A stretch of 64,000 nt of DNA from Entrophospora sp. SA101 (lineage: Eukaryota; Glomeromycota; Glomeromycetes; Entrophosporales; Entrophosporaceae): NCBI GenBank assembly GCA_958430865.1, contig CAUDNR010004245.1:38121-102120 (forward strand), written 5' to 3'. A program made the position numbers and the translations under genes. The first letter of the stretch is position 1. Each line of letters starts with the position of its first letter. Below are positions 21,901-34,049 of this stretch, piece by piece. The notes below the pieces were generated by a model. That model had not been told where the DNA came from, did no database searches, and worked only from the letters and a program-made list of their open reading frames with translations.

Positions 21901-24900
21901 AAAATAAAAAAAAATTAAATTATGACATGCAAAGAAAATTGAATAAACTCTATTTTTATAACTTTGGTAAATAATTCTACTGCATTTAATTTTGGTCAGA
22001 AATACTATTAATTCCGACAATATATTAAAGAAAAATTCAGTAATAATATAATAATGAGGAGAAACATTTATGAAATCCCAAAAATGAAATAATGAAGATT
22101 TTCATATGAAGATTTACAAATATAATGTTATTACTATGAAGATTGTGACGATGAGGTGATCTTTTTCTAAGATCCGTATTTTTACATAACCCGTCTTTGC
22201 AAAGAAAAATATTATACTACCAAAAGAAATGGGATTTCGAATTGGAAAATTCTATTAGTATAAAATAATTCTATGCAAACATTACAGTATATTTTTTTAA
22301 AAAAAACAGATTAATGTTGCTTCTATGAGATAATAATTTTTATTTATAAATAATTTAAATAATTAATTATATGGTACAATCAATTAATTAATGTTTGGAA
22401 ATGTAAATCTTTATTCCATTTATCCATTCATTCAAAAATACTATTTGTAATAATTAATAATTAAAATAATGTGTCAGTTGGATGTCTACATATTATATAC
22501 TCCGAGATCGATGCAGTTTAATTTGCTATATTGCATTTTTTTAACGTTTTATCTTATTTTAAAATAATAAGTGTAACGATTCTATAATAATAATTTCTTT
22601 GTAAAAATAATTAATTGGTCATTTAAGGATTTACACAACATAATAAATCTAAAAATTATTTTTATAATATGGCCGTCACGTGACTATATAGACTCATCGT
22701 ACTGTGATTAACAAGATTCCTGATATATATATGTAGTGCTTGAAATTGGAATCGCTTCAATTCAAAATCATTTAACTAAGTGTAAACAAATTATTATTAA
22801 AAACAAAATTTTTTTTTGGAAAACCCGAATAAAACAGGCGAAAATAGATGTTGGATTGATTAAAAAAAAGTAATCAATCCCAATTCCTATTTATCCTATT
22901 CTTTTTTTATATTTTTGCTTAAATAGTAAAAAGTAAATAGTGTAGATATTATATAGATGGATGGATAGATATACTATTATGAAAAAAGATGCTTAAATAT
23001 TATGTCGATCGAGAATAAAACGCAATAATTGATAACGTTAATAAAGTGAGTGAGTGGATCGTTTTTATTTTTTAGGCGATTTACAATAAATAAAGATTTA
23101 ATTTTGGAAAGAAAATCAAATCATCCAATTAATCAACAATCAACAATCAATAATCGAAGACGAAGAAGAAAGAATATTATTCAGAATTTGTATGTAAACA
23201 ACAACAAGTATGGCTGATTGCTGATAGTAATAGCCGATGTAAATATATATACCAAACAAAAATAACGGTTTTATATTTTTGTATTTTTACATTTCTATAT
23301 AGATGTTATTAATATTGATGTAGCCAGCCAAATATTTACCATTAATAATTGCGAGAAAAGTTACTATTAAATAATAGAAAATGTTTTGAACACAAGTGTT
23401 TATATTTGAAACAGATGCTTATTTTCAACAGTTAAACTTTGTGATGTTGTTTGTCCTTAAATAGATTGTCATACGAATTCCGGATCACATTCGGATCGAG
23501 ACGGGGTTACCACCCATCCACATTTATAAAATATTAAAATATATGTCAACAACATTACAAATTTTGTAGTGTAATTATTATGATGATTAAATTGATTTAC
23601 TTTGCATGCATTTTTTTTTTTTTTGGTTTGATCATTAATATATATATATATATATACACTATATATTCTGTATACTATATTTGTAAATATTTATTCAACC
23701 ATTGATTTTATATGAAGATACCTCGGGATTATCCGTTACAAATTTTCATTTAAAAATTAACTATGTGTTTCTGATTCATTCATTCAATAGTAAAATTTGC
23801 TAATCTCTTGGTCTGAAACATGCTGTTTGATGTTGTTACCTAAGCAAGCAAGAAAATGAAAATTATTATTACATAAGACATTTAGCTTTTAAATTTGATT
23901 ATTATTTTTCTTCTTTTTTATAAGAAAATAAATATTAATTTTGGAAACGTTTAATTTAAAAAATGCATTTATCGAGATTTTAATTATGAAATGTGTGTGC
24001 GCACGCGCGAAAGAGAAAGAGAGAATGCGTGTGTTAGTGCGTGCGTGCGCGAGAAAGAGAGAGAGTGTGTGTGTATGCGTGCGCGAAAGAGAAAGGGAGG
24101 GAGTAAGAGAGAGAGTGTGTGTGTGTGTGCGTGTGCGTACGCGCGCACGAAAGAAAAGAGAGCATGTGCCTATAAGAGAGAAAGAGAAAGAGAGAGAAAA
24201 AATTTTTTTTCAATTAAATAATTAGTAATGTGAAATTTGTATGAAATGTGATGAACGATATACATCCGAGCTACATATAAATAATTAAATTATTAATTAG
24301 TTTTTCATATAAAAAAAATCCAATAGACCACATCGGGTAAATAAATAAATAAAATAAATACAAAGAAAATCTTACAACTACAAATATTATATTAATGTAT
24401 GAAAAAAATTATATATCCGTACTACTTCACGGGAGTCGTCGTGATATTTTTAATTTAACATTTATCTATTTTCCTTTAATGCGCGATTTTGAATTGATTT
24501 TTGAATTGATTTTTATGTTATACTATTATATAAAGTTTATTATTATACAAGTTTAATATTTATATAATGAAACTGTGGAAAAATTATGTCACACAAAAAA
24601 AAGGTATATAAAGAGTGATTTCTGGTTTTTAACACCGTGGTGGTCAAACGCACTCAAAATTTTTTACTTCTTTTGAATTCTCACCTTTTGTTAAAAAAAC
24701 TAAAAAAAAACATTTTAAATAGATATATATTTATTATATATAATAAATTATTCATATTATTTTTATTTCTAGTTATCTTATTATATTCATTTAAAAATTC
24801 TCTTTGTTTGAGAAGAAAAGGATTATTATTTCTTCTCGTTAGAGCGATTTTTAGACATATAATATATATATACTATATAATATTATATATATAATTATAT

Positions 24901-25036
24901 ATAGTTTCTTGAATTTTGCCAAAAACAGAAATTTTCTTTTGATTTTCATAAATATATTACTACTATCTGAAACATTAAAAAAATTTTTAAAAAGTTTGAA
25001 TATTAAAGCTTTACTTTTGTAACAGAACAAAAAAAT
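18909..25036. other. Six kilobases of gene-free AT-rich DNA
   Basis: No credible gene or RNA was found. Open frames (for example 21799-22020 minus and 24637-24894 plus) are low-complexity. Present are AT microsatellites (near 19450 and 23638), scattered poly-A and poly-T, a less AT-rich patch at ~23470-23520, and the GT/GA-rich minisatellite listed separately. The last few hundred bases should contain the promoter of the zinc-finger gene; a TATATAAAG string lies at ~24604. Confidence 0.5.
23990..24202. repeat. Composite GT/GC/GA simple repeat
   Basis: Alternating blocks of GTGTGTG, GCGCGC and GAGAGA fill about 210 bp, sharply different from the AT-rich surroundings. Long open frames cross it in two phases, but they encode only Arg/Glu/Cys/Val low-complexity text and are not genes. 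Purine runs and alternating GC tracts of this kind can adopt non-B DNA structures. Confidence 0.85.
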
Positions 25037-26224
25037 ATGCAGTCAAAAACTTATCTCCCTCCAATCAAATATCTTTTGGATTCTCCTATCGATGATGGTA
25101 TGTGTTTTAAATTTTTTAAACAAAAAAATTTTAAATTAAAAATTCTCACTTTTTTCTCATCAAATTTTTGATAAAAAACAGCCTCTTCATTCAATTTTCC
25201 TTCTATTCAACAACAAACATCTTTAATTAATTATAACAACAATAACAACAACAATGGTAACGGCAACAATAATAATAATGTCTATATTTCATCTTATCTT
25301 CCCTCAATCAATGAATCAAGTCAAAACTATAAACGATTGATGAATTCAAATGACATTCATCGTCATCCCAACAACAACAACAATTCTTGTTCTTCTTCTC
25401 ATGCCAGTATTAAGTCTTTGCTTTCACCTCCTGAATCGCCTGATATGACTACTTCTCATCAACAATCTCTATTTAATAATTATGCTTCACATAATCATCA
25501 TAATAATAATTACAATCACCATAGTCAATCACAATCGCAACAAATTGTCAATCATCCATGCAGTTGTTGTATAAAACCATCTTCTCCAACCCTTCCTTTC
25601 ATCTATTCTTCTCAATCTTCTTCACGTTATGTTCCATATCATTATCAATACTCACAAGATCCTCATAATCATCATAATCATCATCACCAGCAACAACAAC
25701 AACAACAACAACAAAGGTATCACAACTCATTTCCTTCTACCATTCAACCAATACCAATTTCACCATTTGATCATCGTAAACAATTATCAATTTCTACTTC
25801 TCCAACATCAACATCAACATCATCATTGATTTTACAGCCAAATCTTCCACGCATAAGTACGATTTCATCAAATTTAACTTCAACTCCTACCACAAAACAT
25901 TTCACACCAAAATCTCTACATCCATTATCATGTAGTCCCACCACAAGTAGTAATTGTAATGGTAATCGTTATCAATGTCAATATTGTTCAAAGAGATTTT
26001 CTCGCCCAAGTTCGCTCAGGATCCACACCTATTCACATACTGGGGAAAAACCTTTTGTATGTTCCGAGCCTGGTTGCGGTAGAAAATTTTCAGTACAAAG
26101 TAACATGAGAAGACATTTAAGAGTACATAAGCTGGGTAGACCAGTCAAAAAAACTCGTTATGATGGTGAAGTCGAAGGTGTTAAAATGTTGAGTCCTGCT
26201 AAAATCACTCGAAATTATTTATAA
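25037..26224 (+). CDS. C2H2 zinc-finger transcription factor
   Basis: Probable nuclear DNA-binding regulator. Exons 25037-25097 and 25182-26224, with an 84-nt GT-AG intron, give 367 residues. The start is the ATG followed by MQSKTYLPPIKYLLDSP; this exon would be missed if the gene were started at the internal Met codons. Two tandem C2H2 fingers lie at ~283-337: YxCxxC...HxxxxH joined by the canonical linker HTGEKPF to CxxxxC...HxxxH. The helices contain RPSSLRIH and VQSNMRRH. The first 280 residues are low-complexity, with runs of Asn, His, Gln and Ser/Thr, typical of activation or prion-like regions. A basic patch (GRPVKKTR) follows the fingers. The target genes are unknown. Confidence 0.92.
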
Positions 26225-29109
26225 TTTAAAAACTTCACTATACACGTAATCTCATTTAGAAAAAAACCGATCAGTTAAAATTTTATTTGGCGATTTATTA
26301 CATATATACTTGTTATTTTATTGATATGGGTGGGAACAAAAACGCGTATGTTCGTCATTAAATTCAAAATCATTATCATTTTATCATTTTCAATCAATCA
26401 ACTAAGCATAATATCATAATCATCATTACAACTCAATCATAATCATTTAATTAATTGCAATCGAACTTTAAAATTTTTTTTAATTTTCTTACGTCTTGAT
26501 TTTCTTTTTTCCTTTCATTTTTAATTATTCAAAAAACAAATCTCGTAACAAATCCTTTACACAATTATACACTCACACACATAACCTGTAACATTTTTTT
26601 CCTAAGTAACTCCATTTTTTTATTTGAATGGACTCTTTTTCGACCCTGCCTTTCTTTTTTTTCCTACAAGAAAATATAAAATAAACTCCAATTCATATCA
26701 CCTACCACCTTTTATTTCCTTTAATTTTCCATTCGTCTTCTTCTCTATCACCACTACTCTTACCACCATATCTCATATAAAATAATTGGTGTAAAATATT
26801 ATTGTTATTATTATAAACAAATTATTAATATTATTATTAATATTATTGTTATTAATATTAATAATAATCACTCAAATCAATCATATATACAGAATTTAAA
26901 CACTTGACAACAACAAAAAACAACAAAACACAAATATTACAATTACAAAAAAAAACAAATAGCTTCTCATCTTTAATTATGTTACAGGCATATACACATA
27001 TATTAGTCATGTTTATATAGAATTTTCTTTTTTCTTGATCATCATCATCATTTACTTCATATGCATTTTTTTTTTCCACCCCCTCCGCAAAACAATAAAA
27101 GAAAAAAAACCAAAGCAAAATTACAAGAAAAATTTACTTTAAATACTTTATTATGCAATAATTTCCAAATAAAATTTATAGATTTTTTTTTTTAATAATA
27201 ATAATAATAATAATTTTTACTAATTACTACTACTTACCTAATCACTAATTAATTAATTTCATCTTTATTTTAATATTTGGTTATTTTTTCTTTGATTTAT
27301 GGTTATTTTTGGGACGTTTGACTTTTTTTAATTTTTTTATGAAAAAAATACTTAATTATATGATTTTTATTTATTATTGATCAATTAATTAATATATTTA
27401 GATTTATGCTTTTTTTAATTCTTTCTCTGGCAATATAAAATCTGAACTTTTCAATCCAATCAATCACATTCACATTATACATTCCTTTTTTTTTTTTTTT
27501 GTTTTTTTTTTAAATAATAAATTTTAAATAATAAAAAAAAAATAATAAAAATATAACAAAAATAAAATAAGTATTATCATCATTATCCCGTAGATCCAAA
27601 TAAACAAAATTAAGTTAGGGGATTGACGTTGCCTTATTTGTATTTCATTCTATAAATAACAAAAAAGAGAGCTAATCATGGTGTGGAATGATGGCACATT
27701 TTATATGTGTATATTAATATATTCTTAGAATACCAATAGGAACTTTTTTTATTTGTTTGTAGGAAAATCCATGTAAAATTCCGACGTTCAACCCGATTCA
27801 TGTGGCACAAACAAGATTTATAAAATACAAACAAAAAATTTAAATCATAATCAATAATAAATTAATAATAATTCTTATTTAAAATTTCCAATTTAAGAAT
27901 GAATGTGTATCCCAAGATTTTTTCAATTCTACTCAATCCAACAGTGTAATATGTAAACTAGAACTAATTTTGGAAGAAAGATCCAGTAAATTCATCTTCT
28001 CGTTATTATTATTATCAATAAATGTTTGTTTGTCTGTTTGTTTTATTGCTTGTGATTGAGATAAAAACCATTCCTTGTAACATCCACATTAAATCCATAA
28101 TAATATGACTGTTAAATAAAGACGCCTATTTGTAACTAAGCTTATTATTATTATCATTATTACAAGTTTTTTACTGGAAATAATCTTTAAAAAAAAAAAA
28201 AACAAAACAAACAACAAACAACAGCAGCCACAACAACAACGACGATGACGACGATGACACAGCAACAACAAGAACTAATAATTGTTGGAATCTTCTATCT
28301 TATCTATCAAAAAAAATAATAATAAATAATATTTTTTTTTCAATAAAATTTGATTATGCGTACCATCTCAATCACCAAAATTATAATATTTGCCACAAAT
28401 TAAATTAATTTGCAACTAAACCTGTTATTAATCACGCATTGTTATTACATTATTATTATGAAGTTTACCTATGATATAAAAGAAGAAAGTCCTCCTGATT
28501 ATACAGAGCATTGATGTCATAAAATTTATTGGTACTGAATTGCAAAGTTTACACCAAATTTAATAAATTAAGAATGTATACATAGATGCGTGTGGCCCGG
28601 TTTAAAGAAAACACAAATTTAAAGATAATCAAAAATTTTTACAAGAGTTTTGTGGTCGCGATTGTGTGATGCTAGGGGGCGCAATTTAGATTTAGTGCAA
28701 AGTTTTTCATATAAAAAAGGAGAAAAGGAAATTTTGGTATTACAGAATAATTATGTTGTGTATATAGAGAGACAATTGATTTGCAAATTTACACGCGCGA
28801 ATTCAAATTAGCCAATCAAAATGTGTATTCAACATCCAAGTTCGAATTATGATTTTTTCATAATAAACAAAGCTTTATTATTAAATTATTAAAGCAAAGC
28901 AAAACTACACCATCAAAGCTTTCCAATCATCTTCTTTTATATCTAAAAAAAAAGTCTTAAAAATTGGCGAGAAGTTATGGTGCATGCAAGAGCCTTTTTG
29001 GTAATCTAGATAAAGACCCTTCCTTTCCAAACTCGATATTAAGAAAGAAATTGAGTGTGGGCGCTTGTGTTACATAAAAAATGCGCACATTTTGTTGATA
29101 AAATAATTT
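26225..29109. other. AT-rich intergenic region
   Basis: No gene was found. The first part is pyrimidine- and AT-rich and probably includes the zinc-finger gene's 3' UTR. ATT/AAT microsatellites lie at ~26800-26870 and ~27195-27215, with poly-T/poly-A runs near 27485 and 28190. A CAACAACGACGATGACGACGATG stretch lies near 28235. Open frames on the minus strand at 26858-27118 and 28089-28271 are low-complexity artefacts. Confidence 0.5.
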
Positions 29110-29218
29110 GGGCATGCTTGCAACAAAACCAGACAAAATGAACATTGGTATTACCAAGAATTTCAGGTTTGTTTAACATCACAATTGTATTACAATGTAA
29201 TGTGATCATGATATTTGG
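29110..29218 (+). repeat. Dispersed ~110-bp repeat, copy 2
   Basis: Matches the repeat at 10511-10627 over almost its full length, with a ~12-bp length difference in the middle (CAGGTTTGTTTAAC against CAGGGATCAATATT...). Its right end abuts the next repeat family directly at ~29219. Confidence 0.75.
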
Positions 29219-29790
29219 ATCATTAATTGCTTATAGTAACAATTGGTCAACTTCAAAATACTAAAACAAAAAAAAAATTATATCATTTTAAAAAATTTAA
29301 CCGATAAGTTTTATTGTTCATGACTCAAGCTTCAAAACTTATCGGCTGGTTTTTTCTTAAACTGAAAATTGGCAGAGCCTTAGCATTTTGAAAATTCCGA
29401 ATTTTGTTATACACTTAAGAAATTGAGACTAAGTAAATTTCGTGTAACAGCTTTTTTTCATAGAATATTTTCTACAACATACATTTGATTTATTTGACTT
29501 ATTTATTTCCTTTTTTTTATTAATAAATAAAAGTTCTTTACAACAAAAAAGTTTAACAAACATATTAAACATATTACATTAAAAGAAAATCATTGCCAAA
29601 TTTGGTTGTGAGATTCAAAATATTGTAACACGAAAATTATTGTTGCACTTCTGAGCATTACTTTCAAATTTAAAAAATCCATGAAAAAGGAAATTTGAGA
29701 CAAATTTTTTTTTAGATTAATAGACTCCCTTTTTAAAACTGAATTGAATGGTGGTGGGTTTTTTAAAATCCAATGTGTGGATCACATGAT
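29219..29790 (-). repeat. Interspersed repeat family X, uninterrupted copy
   Basis: Non-coding repeat of ~570 bp also present, inverted and interrupted, at ~44221-45720. It contains a short internal palindrome, CCGATAAGTTTT...AAAACTTATCGG. At ~29725 this copy shows the empty site (CTCCC next to a single target sequence) where the other copy carries an 863-bp hAT MITE. Confidence 0.8.
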
Positions 29791-29842
29791 ATTTCAAAAT
29801 TTTTAACTTTTGAGTATAGATGATCCGCACTGTATCTTTTCT

Positions 29843-29944
29843 GCCTATAAAAAATTTGGTATGGAAAAATGCGAATTTCCAGTAAAATTTGTACAGTTTT
29901 CCATAAGTTTTCTATACATTTTCCTTACCAAATTTTTTATAGGC
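29843..29944. mobile_element. Small palindromic MITE (CCTATAAAAAAT ends)
   Basis: The two arms are inverted: GCCTATAAAAAATTTGGTA at the left and TACCAAATTTTTTATAGGC at the right, about 100 bp overall. The ends resemble those of the larger hairpin at 30419-30635. Confidence 0.7.
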
Positions 29945-29984
29945 TATAATAATTAAATTCTTTTTTTGCATGATTAACATAATA

Positions 29985-30320
29985 AGAATGAACTTTAGCT
30001 AAATTTTCAATCATCTTTGTAAATAACCTGTTCCTTCTTTGCCCATAAAACCATTCTAAAATAGAAAAAATTCATTCAGCATTAGCCATATGTGGAATAA
30101 CAGAAAACAATTTGGTTGTCAATTTTTGTAAATGATTATAATCATATTCACATGTAGACCACCAATTAATTGGATTATCCAGTCTAGTGTCAACATTTGA
30201 AGAATTAAAAATTGCCAAAGAATTTGCTTCATCCAAAAAATTATCATTTTGATATTTATGTTGCAAGCATGCAAACTGAGTTTGATTAATTAATGTGATA
30301 CTCACTCTAGAATAATCCAC
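29985..30320 (-). pseudogene. hAT transposase C-terminal (dimerisation) fragment
   Basis: The minus-strand frame ends with NPINWWSTCEYDYNHLQKL...IPHMANAE, then a TGA replaces the usual Arg of the CER(M/I)FS motif, and the text continues IFSILEWFYGQRRNRL in the same frame. This is the conserved hAT C-terminal dimerisation region, comparable to SWWNTCEANPKHLQQL...SCERMFSTLGW at 49.3 kb but from a different lineage. The rest of the transposase is absent. Confidence 0.8.
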
Positions 30321-30418
30321 TAGTCCTCTAGTGACTTTAATTATGTTGCTTCTGGCCTTTGCCCCAAGATAATTAGAGATTTTCCTGCTATATTATTGCT
30401 GGTCTTTGCCTAATATCT

Positions 30419-30635
30419 CTATAAAAAAATAAAATACAGAATAGGTACAGAATGCAAAAAAAGTACGGAAAAAACATACAAAAGGTGCAAGGAAATGTAT
30501 AAAAAGTACAAAAACAACAAAAACAAATTTCCATACTTTTTATACATTTCTCCTGCACCTTTTGTATGTCTTTTCCATACTTTTTTTGCATTTCATACCT
30601 ATTCCATACCAATTTTGTATTTATTTTTTTATAGG
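30419..30635. mobile_element. Hairpin MITE, ~217 bp
   Basis: Nearly the whole element is an inverted repeat. The left arm runs CTATAAAAAAATAAAATACA...ACATACAAAAGGTGCA...GTATAAAAAGTA; the right arm is its complement with a few differences. A single-stranded copy would fold into a ~100-bp hairpin. Open frames on both strands are mirror images caused by the palindrome. Confidence 0.85.
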
Positions 30636-30782
30636 GTATAATGACCTTTTATATTGTTCTGGCTCTGCCCAACATAACCTAGGCTTTCTCTTTTATATAT
30701 TTTGTACTGGCCTTCACCTAATATATATATCTCTCCTTATTATACACACAGCTAGCTATTGAGCATTGAATAATTACAACCT

Positions 30783-30986
30783 ACATCAGGAAATTTTCCC
30801 TGCCATAATATTACATCCATAAATTTTAATATGTAGATTTGTAATATTTGCATAAAAAATTTACACTCAATGTAATAATTGCATAATTTTTGTATGATTT
30901 TTGCATAATATTACAGGGCCCACTGTAAACTTATGTAAATAGTGTAATAATTATGTAAATCCACATCAGAAAAATTTTCCTGATGT
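30783..30986. mobile_element. Short TIR element (ACATCAGGAAA ends)
   Basis: The left end is ACATCAGGAAATTTTCCCTG; the right end is CAGAAAAATTTTCCTGATGT. About 204 bp, non-coding, with repeated TGTAATAATTxTGTA-type text inside. A similar end occurs at ~16310-16320 inside the broken Tc1 copy. Confidence 0.7.
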
Positions 30987-31193
30987 TAACTATGCAAATA
31001 AGGTAAAATGTGTTTATTTAATCAAAGGTTATTTATTATTTGTTATTATATTATCATTAGATTGTTATCAACAATATTATTCTTTAACTTGGTATAAAAC
31101 TAATGACGCTGTCTGTAAATCAGATTTACAGAAGTTGTATCTAGCAACCAAGTTGTCATACTATTTGCAACCAAGTGCCAAAATCTGTAATTC

Positions 31194-31380
31194 TCTGTAA
31201 TATGTAAATGTATCTGTAATTCTGCAATCCTGTAATATGTAAATGTACCTGTAATTCTGCAATTCTGTAATATGTAAGTGTATCTGTAATTATGTAATTC
31301 TGTAATATGTAAATGTATCTGTAATTCTGTAATTCTGTAATATGTAAATGTATCTGTAATTCTGTAATTCTGTAATATAT
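31194..31380. repeat. hAT subterminal tandem array (left, element A)
   Basis: About six units of TCTGTAATTCTGTAATATGTAAATGTA (27 bp) with small changes. An inverted, near-identical copy lies at ~52590-52775. In hAT elements such subterminal repeats are usually transposase-binding sites. Confidence 0.85.
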
Positions 31381-31420
31381 ATAATAATAAATGAACTTTT
31401 GTGTAACAAAATTTTTTATA

Positions 31421-32053
31421 ATGAACAAGAGACCAAGAAAAGAACTAAGCAATTCTATTAATCATGGCAGACAATTTACAGGTGTATGGAGGCAATTTAT
31501 TCAAGGTCAAGAAAAAGGAAATGGTATATATGAAGGTGAATGTATAAGTAGTCATAAAAAATGGGCATTTGCAAAACCTGGAATCTTATGTTCTCATTTA
31601 GCAAATGCTGTATGGTAAGAAATGGCAAAATTTGTCAATCCACAACTTGAAAGTCTGGCTAAAGTTTATAGATATAATATATCAGAAGTTGCACAAACTA
31701 CTAATCATTTGAAGAGAAATAAGGTAGAAATAACACAAGATGAAATTCAAGATTTATTAAATAAATCTATGGAAGAAGAAGAAGAAAGGGAAGAAGAAGA
31801 GGGCGATGATGAGAATGATGTAGTTGAGAATGAAATTAGTATCACAACAGAAGAATCAAATATTCCAGATTGTGAATTAGATGTACAAGTTGTGATTGAA
31901 TTTAATTCTTGTGTTTTTGAAATGTTTAACAAAAACAATATAATAGAAGAATTAGATGGTGGATTTTTTGATGAAGAGACTGGAGGTGATGATTATGATC
32001 CCATAGAAGTAGCTCATGAATCAATGGGTTTTGAAGATTATTACAATGTATAA
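31421..32053 (+). pseudogene. hAT transposase remnant of element A
   Basis: MNKRPRK..., the BED-finger start, reaches HLANA and then jumps to the end of the dimerisation domain because of the internal deletion (stop at 31616-31618). The C-terminal part (LESLAKVYRYN, then a Glu/Asp-rich tail to YYNV) is in another frame and has a 1-nt deletion relative to the copy at 47.6 kb. One zinc ligand is changed (ECISSH instead of ECISCH). Not functional. Confidence 0.85.
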
Positions 32054-32488
32054 TAATATATATTTTTATAATTTTTTAAATTTAAAAAGTTTATGAATAA
32101 AGTTTATGATTTCATTTGTGTAAACTGCAAAAAATTTTGATTTGATTATAATTTTCAATTAAATAACATATTTATTACAGAATTACAGAATTACAAAATT
32201 ACAGAATTACAGATACATTTACATATTACAGAATTGCAGAATTACAGGTACATTTACATATTACAGGATTGCAGAATTACAGATACATTTACATATTACA
32301 GATTTTCTGACAATTGCATACTTGAAAAGTTGTCATATTACAGAATGGCCAAACTATTTACAGACGGGATCATTAGTATTGAATAATTTTTTTTATGTAA
32401 TAACAAAAATTTTTTTTATTCCACATGACTTAATGTAGTGCAATTTTCTATACCAGATTTTCTCTATAACGGATCTGCGTGGATTGTA

Positions 32489-33254
32489 CAGTCAAAGCTC
32501 TCTATAACGAACCCCCTGTCCCGAGAATTTTTGTTCGTTATAGAGAGCGTTCACTATAAAGAAAGTGTCGATCAATCATCACATTTATAGTCATGTGATC
32601 GTAATATAATTATGAAAATTGCACATTTATCTTTTTCTTTTAAAATCTCAGTTACTGTAGATTTTCCAACATTATATATATCTGCAAGTTCAACGTTAGA
32701 AATATTCGGATCCCTTTGTTTCAACAAACATAACTCTTTCTTTTGTAAAGCTGTCAAAGTAGTTCTTCTTTTAGTTGACATTTGGTTGAATTTTAAAATA
32801 TCTTTTTTTTTAAAAAAAAAATGCACACGGATATTTTATATATTTAACAAAAATTGGTATTTATTTTCTTTATTTTCATTAATGATTTAACAAAAGAGAC
32901 GTAGTGTGTAAGCAATCAGTCAATTGTATTCTTATCGCTTGTATAATGTTAATATTAATTTTGTTTTCGTTATAGTTAAAGAAAGAAGTCGGTATAATAT
33001 ACTTTGTATCAAATAACAATAATAAATTTTGATGGGAAAAAAGTTTTTTTTGTCAATAATGATGTTACATTAAAGTTTGAATGTAAATTTGTCATATGAT
33101 TTCTCAAAAACAGCTCGTTATATAGAATAGAGAATTTAATTATAAAGCTCGTTATACAAAGTAAAATTAACAAACAAAAAATCGGGACCAACACCTTAGT
33201 TCATTATAGAGAGCAGTTCGGTTTTTGGAGGTTCGTTATAGAGAGCTTTGACTG
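32489..33254 (-). mobile_element. Tigger/pogo-type element, deleted, copy 1
   Basis: TA-flanked, 766 bp. The left TIR is CAGTCAAAGCTCTCTATAAC; the right TIR is its complement (GTTATAGAGAGCTTTGACTG). Inside, on the minus strand, only the N-terminal DNA-binding domain of the transposase survives; the DDE domain is gone. The GTTATAGAGAG motif recurs in several smaller elements in this window. Confidence 0.88.
32572..32781 (-). pseudogene. CENP-B/pogo helix-turn-helix fragment, copy 1
   Basis: From ATG 32781 the frame reads MSTKRRTTLTALQKKELC..., then NVGKSTVTEILKEKDK. This is the Psq/CENP-B N-terminal helix-turn-helix used by Tigger/pogo transposases. The frame ends after ~70 residues without the catalytic domain. 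Confidence 0.8.
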
Positions 33255-33296
33255 TACACATTTGTCGATCAAATAACAATTTTATTATTTCTTAAA

Positions 33297-33691
33297 ATGT
33301 CTTCCGGTAATAATGGCAAAAAATGCATTGGATGCGGTTTCTGGGCAAGTGCTTATCATAAGAATGGTGTGGTTATCGCCACTTGTCGTCACTCCAGTTA
33401 AAAATTTTAAGAATAGTGAGACCATTCTTATGGATAGTTTGAAGGTCGCAATGTCATTCTATTAAGACATACGAAGCTAGTGATGAAGTTATAGTTATAA
33501 TAGAGTTAAAAGGCAAAGAAATAATAGTTATTCCCCATGAAGTGGGAGGTAACAGCAAGATTCGGAGAATTTTGCTAGCTATTTATCAACCGGACGTGGG
33601 GGATAAGAGAGTTATCTCCCGGGTGATAACTGAATTACATTTTACAACCAATATGAAGAAGAAGAAGTTGTATTGGCAGTTAATAGATTGA
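33297..33691 (+). other. Two short coding-like frames, copy 1
   Basis: Just right of the Tigger element an ATG at 33297 opens a 34-aa frame with KKCIGCGFWAS...ATCRH, a possible zinc-knuckle pattern. A second frame (33443-33691) encodes a Lys/Ile/Glu-rich text ending KKKKLYWQLID. The region is less AT-rich than its neighbours, as in real exons. I found no convincing intron joining the two and recognise no family. It may be a decayed gene. Confidence 0.3.
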
Positions 33692-34049
33692 TAACTTTTT
33701 TCCAATGAAATATTATTGAAAATTCTAAGTTATTATTTTGAAATTTGATTTTAATTTCTTAGTGGATTTTTTATAATTTGGAAAATTTATAATATTTAGG
33801 ATAAAAACAAATAATTATTATATATCAAAGTAAAACAAAAAAATAAATGTTGAAATGATATTTGACAAAGTATTTCGGAATTGATAAATTATTAATCAAA
33901 GCATTATCTTGTTTATTTGATTTACTTGATGAAAGCTTTTAGTGAATTAGCTTGTTGAATCGATTTACCGAGTGCCCAATTTGTATAAAATGGCATTGAA
34001 TTATTTTATGATTCTTTTCATTAATTAAATACTTTTCCGATTTAATTAC

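Larger units (their letters stand above)
31101..32375 (+). mobile_element. hAT element A, internally deleted
   Basis: The left TIR is TAATGACGCTGTCTGTAAAT; the right TIR, inverted, is TAATGATCCCGTCTGTAAA. TAATG fits the YARNG end rule of hAT elements. It keeps the BED finger and the C-terminal tail of the transposase; the middle was lost by a deletion joining GCAAATG to CTGTATGG. Subterminal arrays of 27-bp and 9-bp CTGTAATTCTGTAATATG units flank the coding part. The flanking octamers do not match (TATAAAAC left, GTATTGAA right), so one end has been exchanged by recombination. Confidence 0.85.

Noticed and set aside
23941..24225. Overlapping Arg/Cys/Val-rich open frames
   Set aside because: They are produced by the GT/GC/GA simple repeat in two phases and encode only low-complexity text.
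25629..25829. Asn/His-rich frame inside the zinc-finger gene
   Set aside because: Alternative phase of the CAA/CAT repeats in the real coding frame.
31194..31380. CRISPR-like array of 27-bp repeats
   Set aside because: The units are adjacent with no unique spacers and lie at transposon ends; this is a subterminal tandem repeat.
31156..31452. Open frames with repeated ITELQ/NYRITE text (also at 47341-47750, 49985-50317, 52521-52787)
   Set aside because: These are translations of the hAT subterminal tandem arrays, not proteins.
31747..31938. Ser-rich frame opposite the acidic transposase tail (also 49583-49768)
   Set aside because: Antisense shadow of the Glu/Asp-rich tail.
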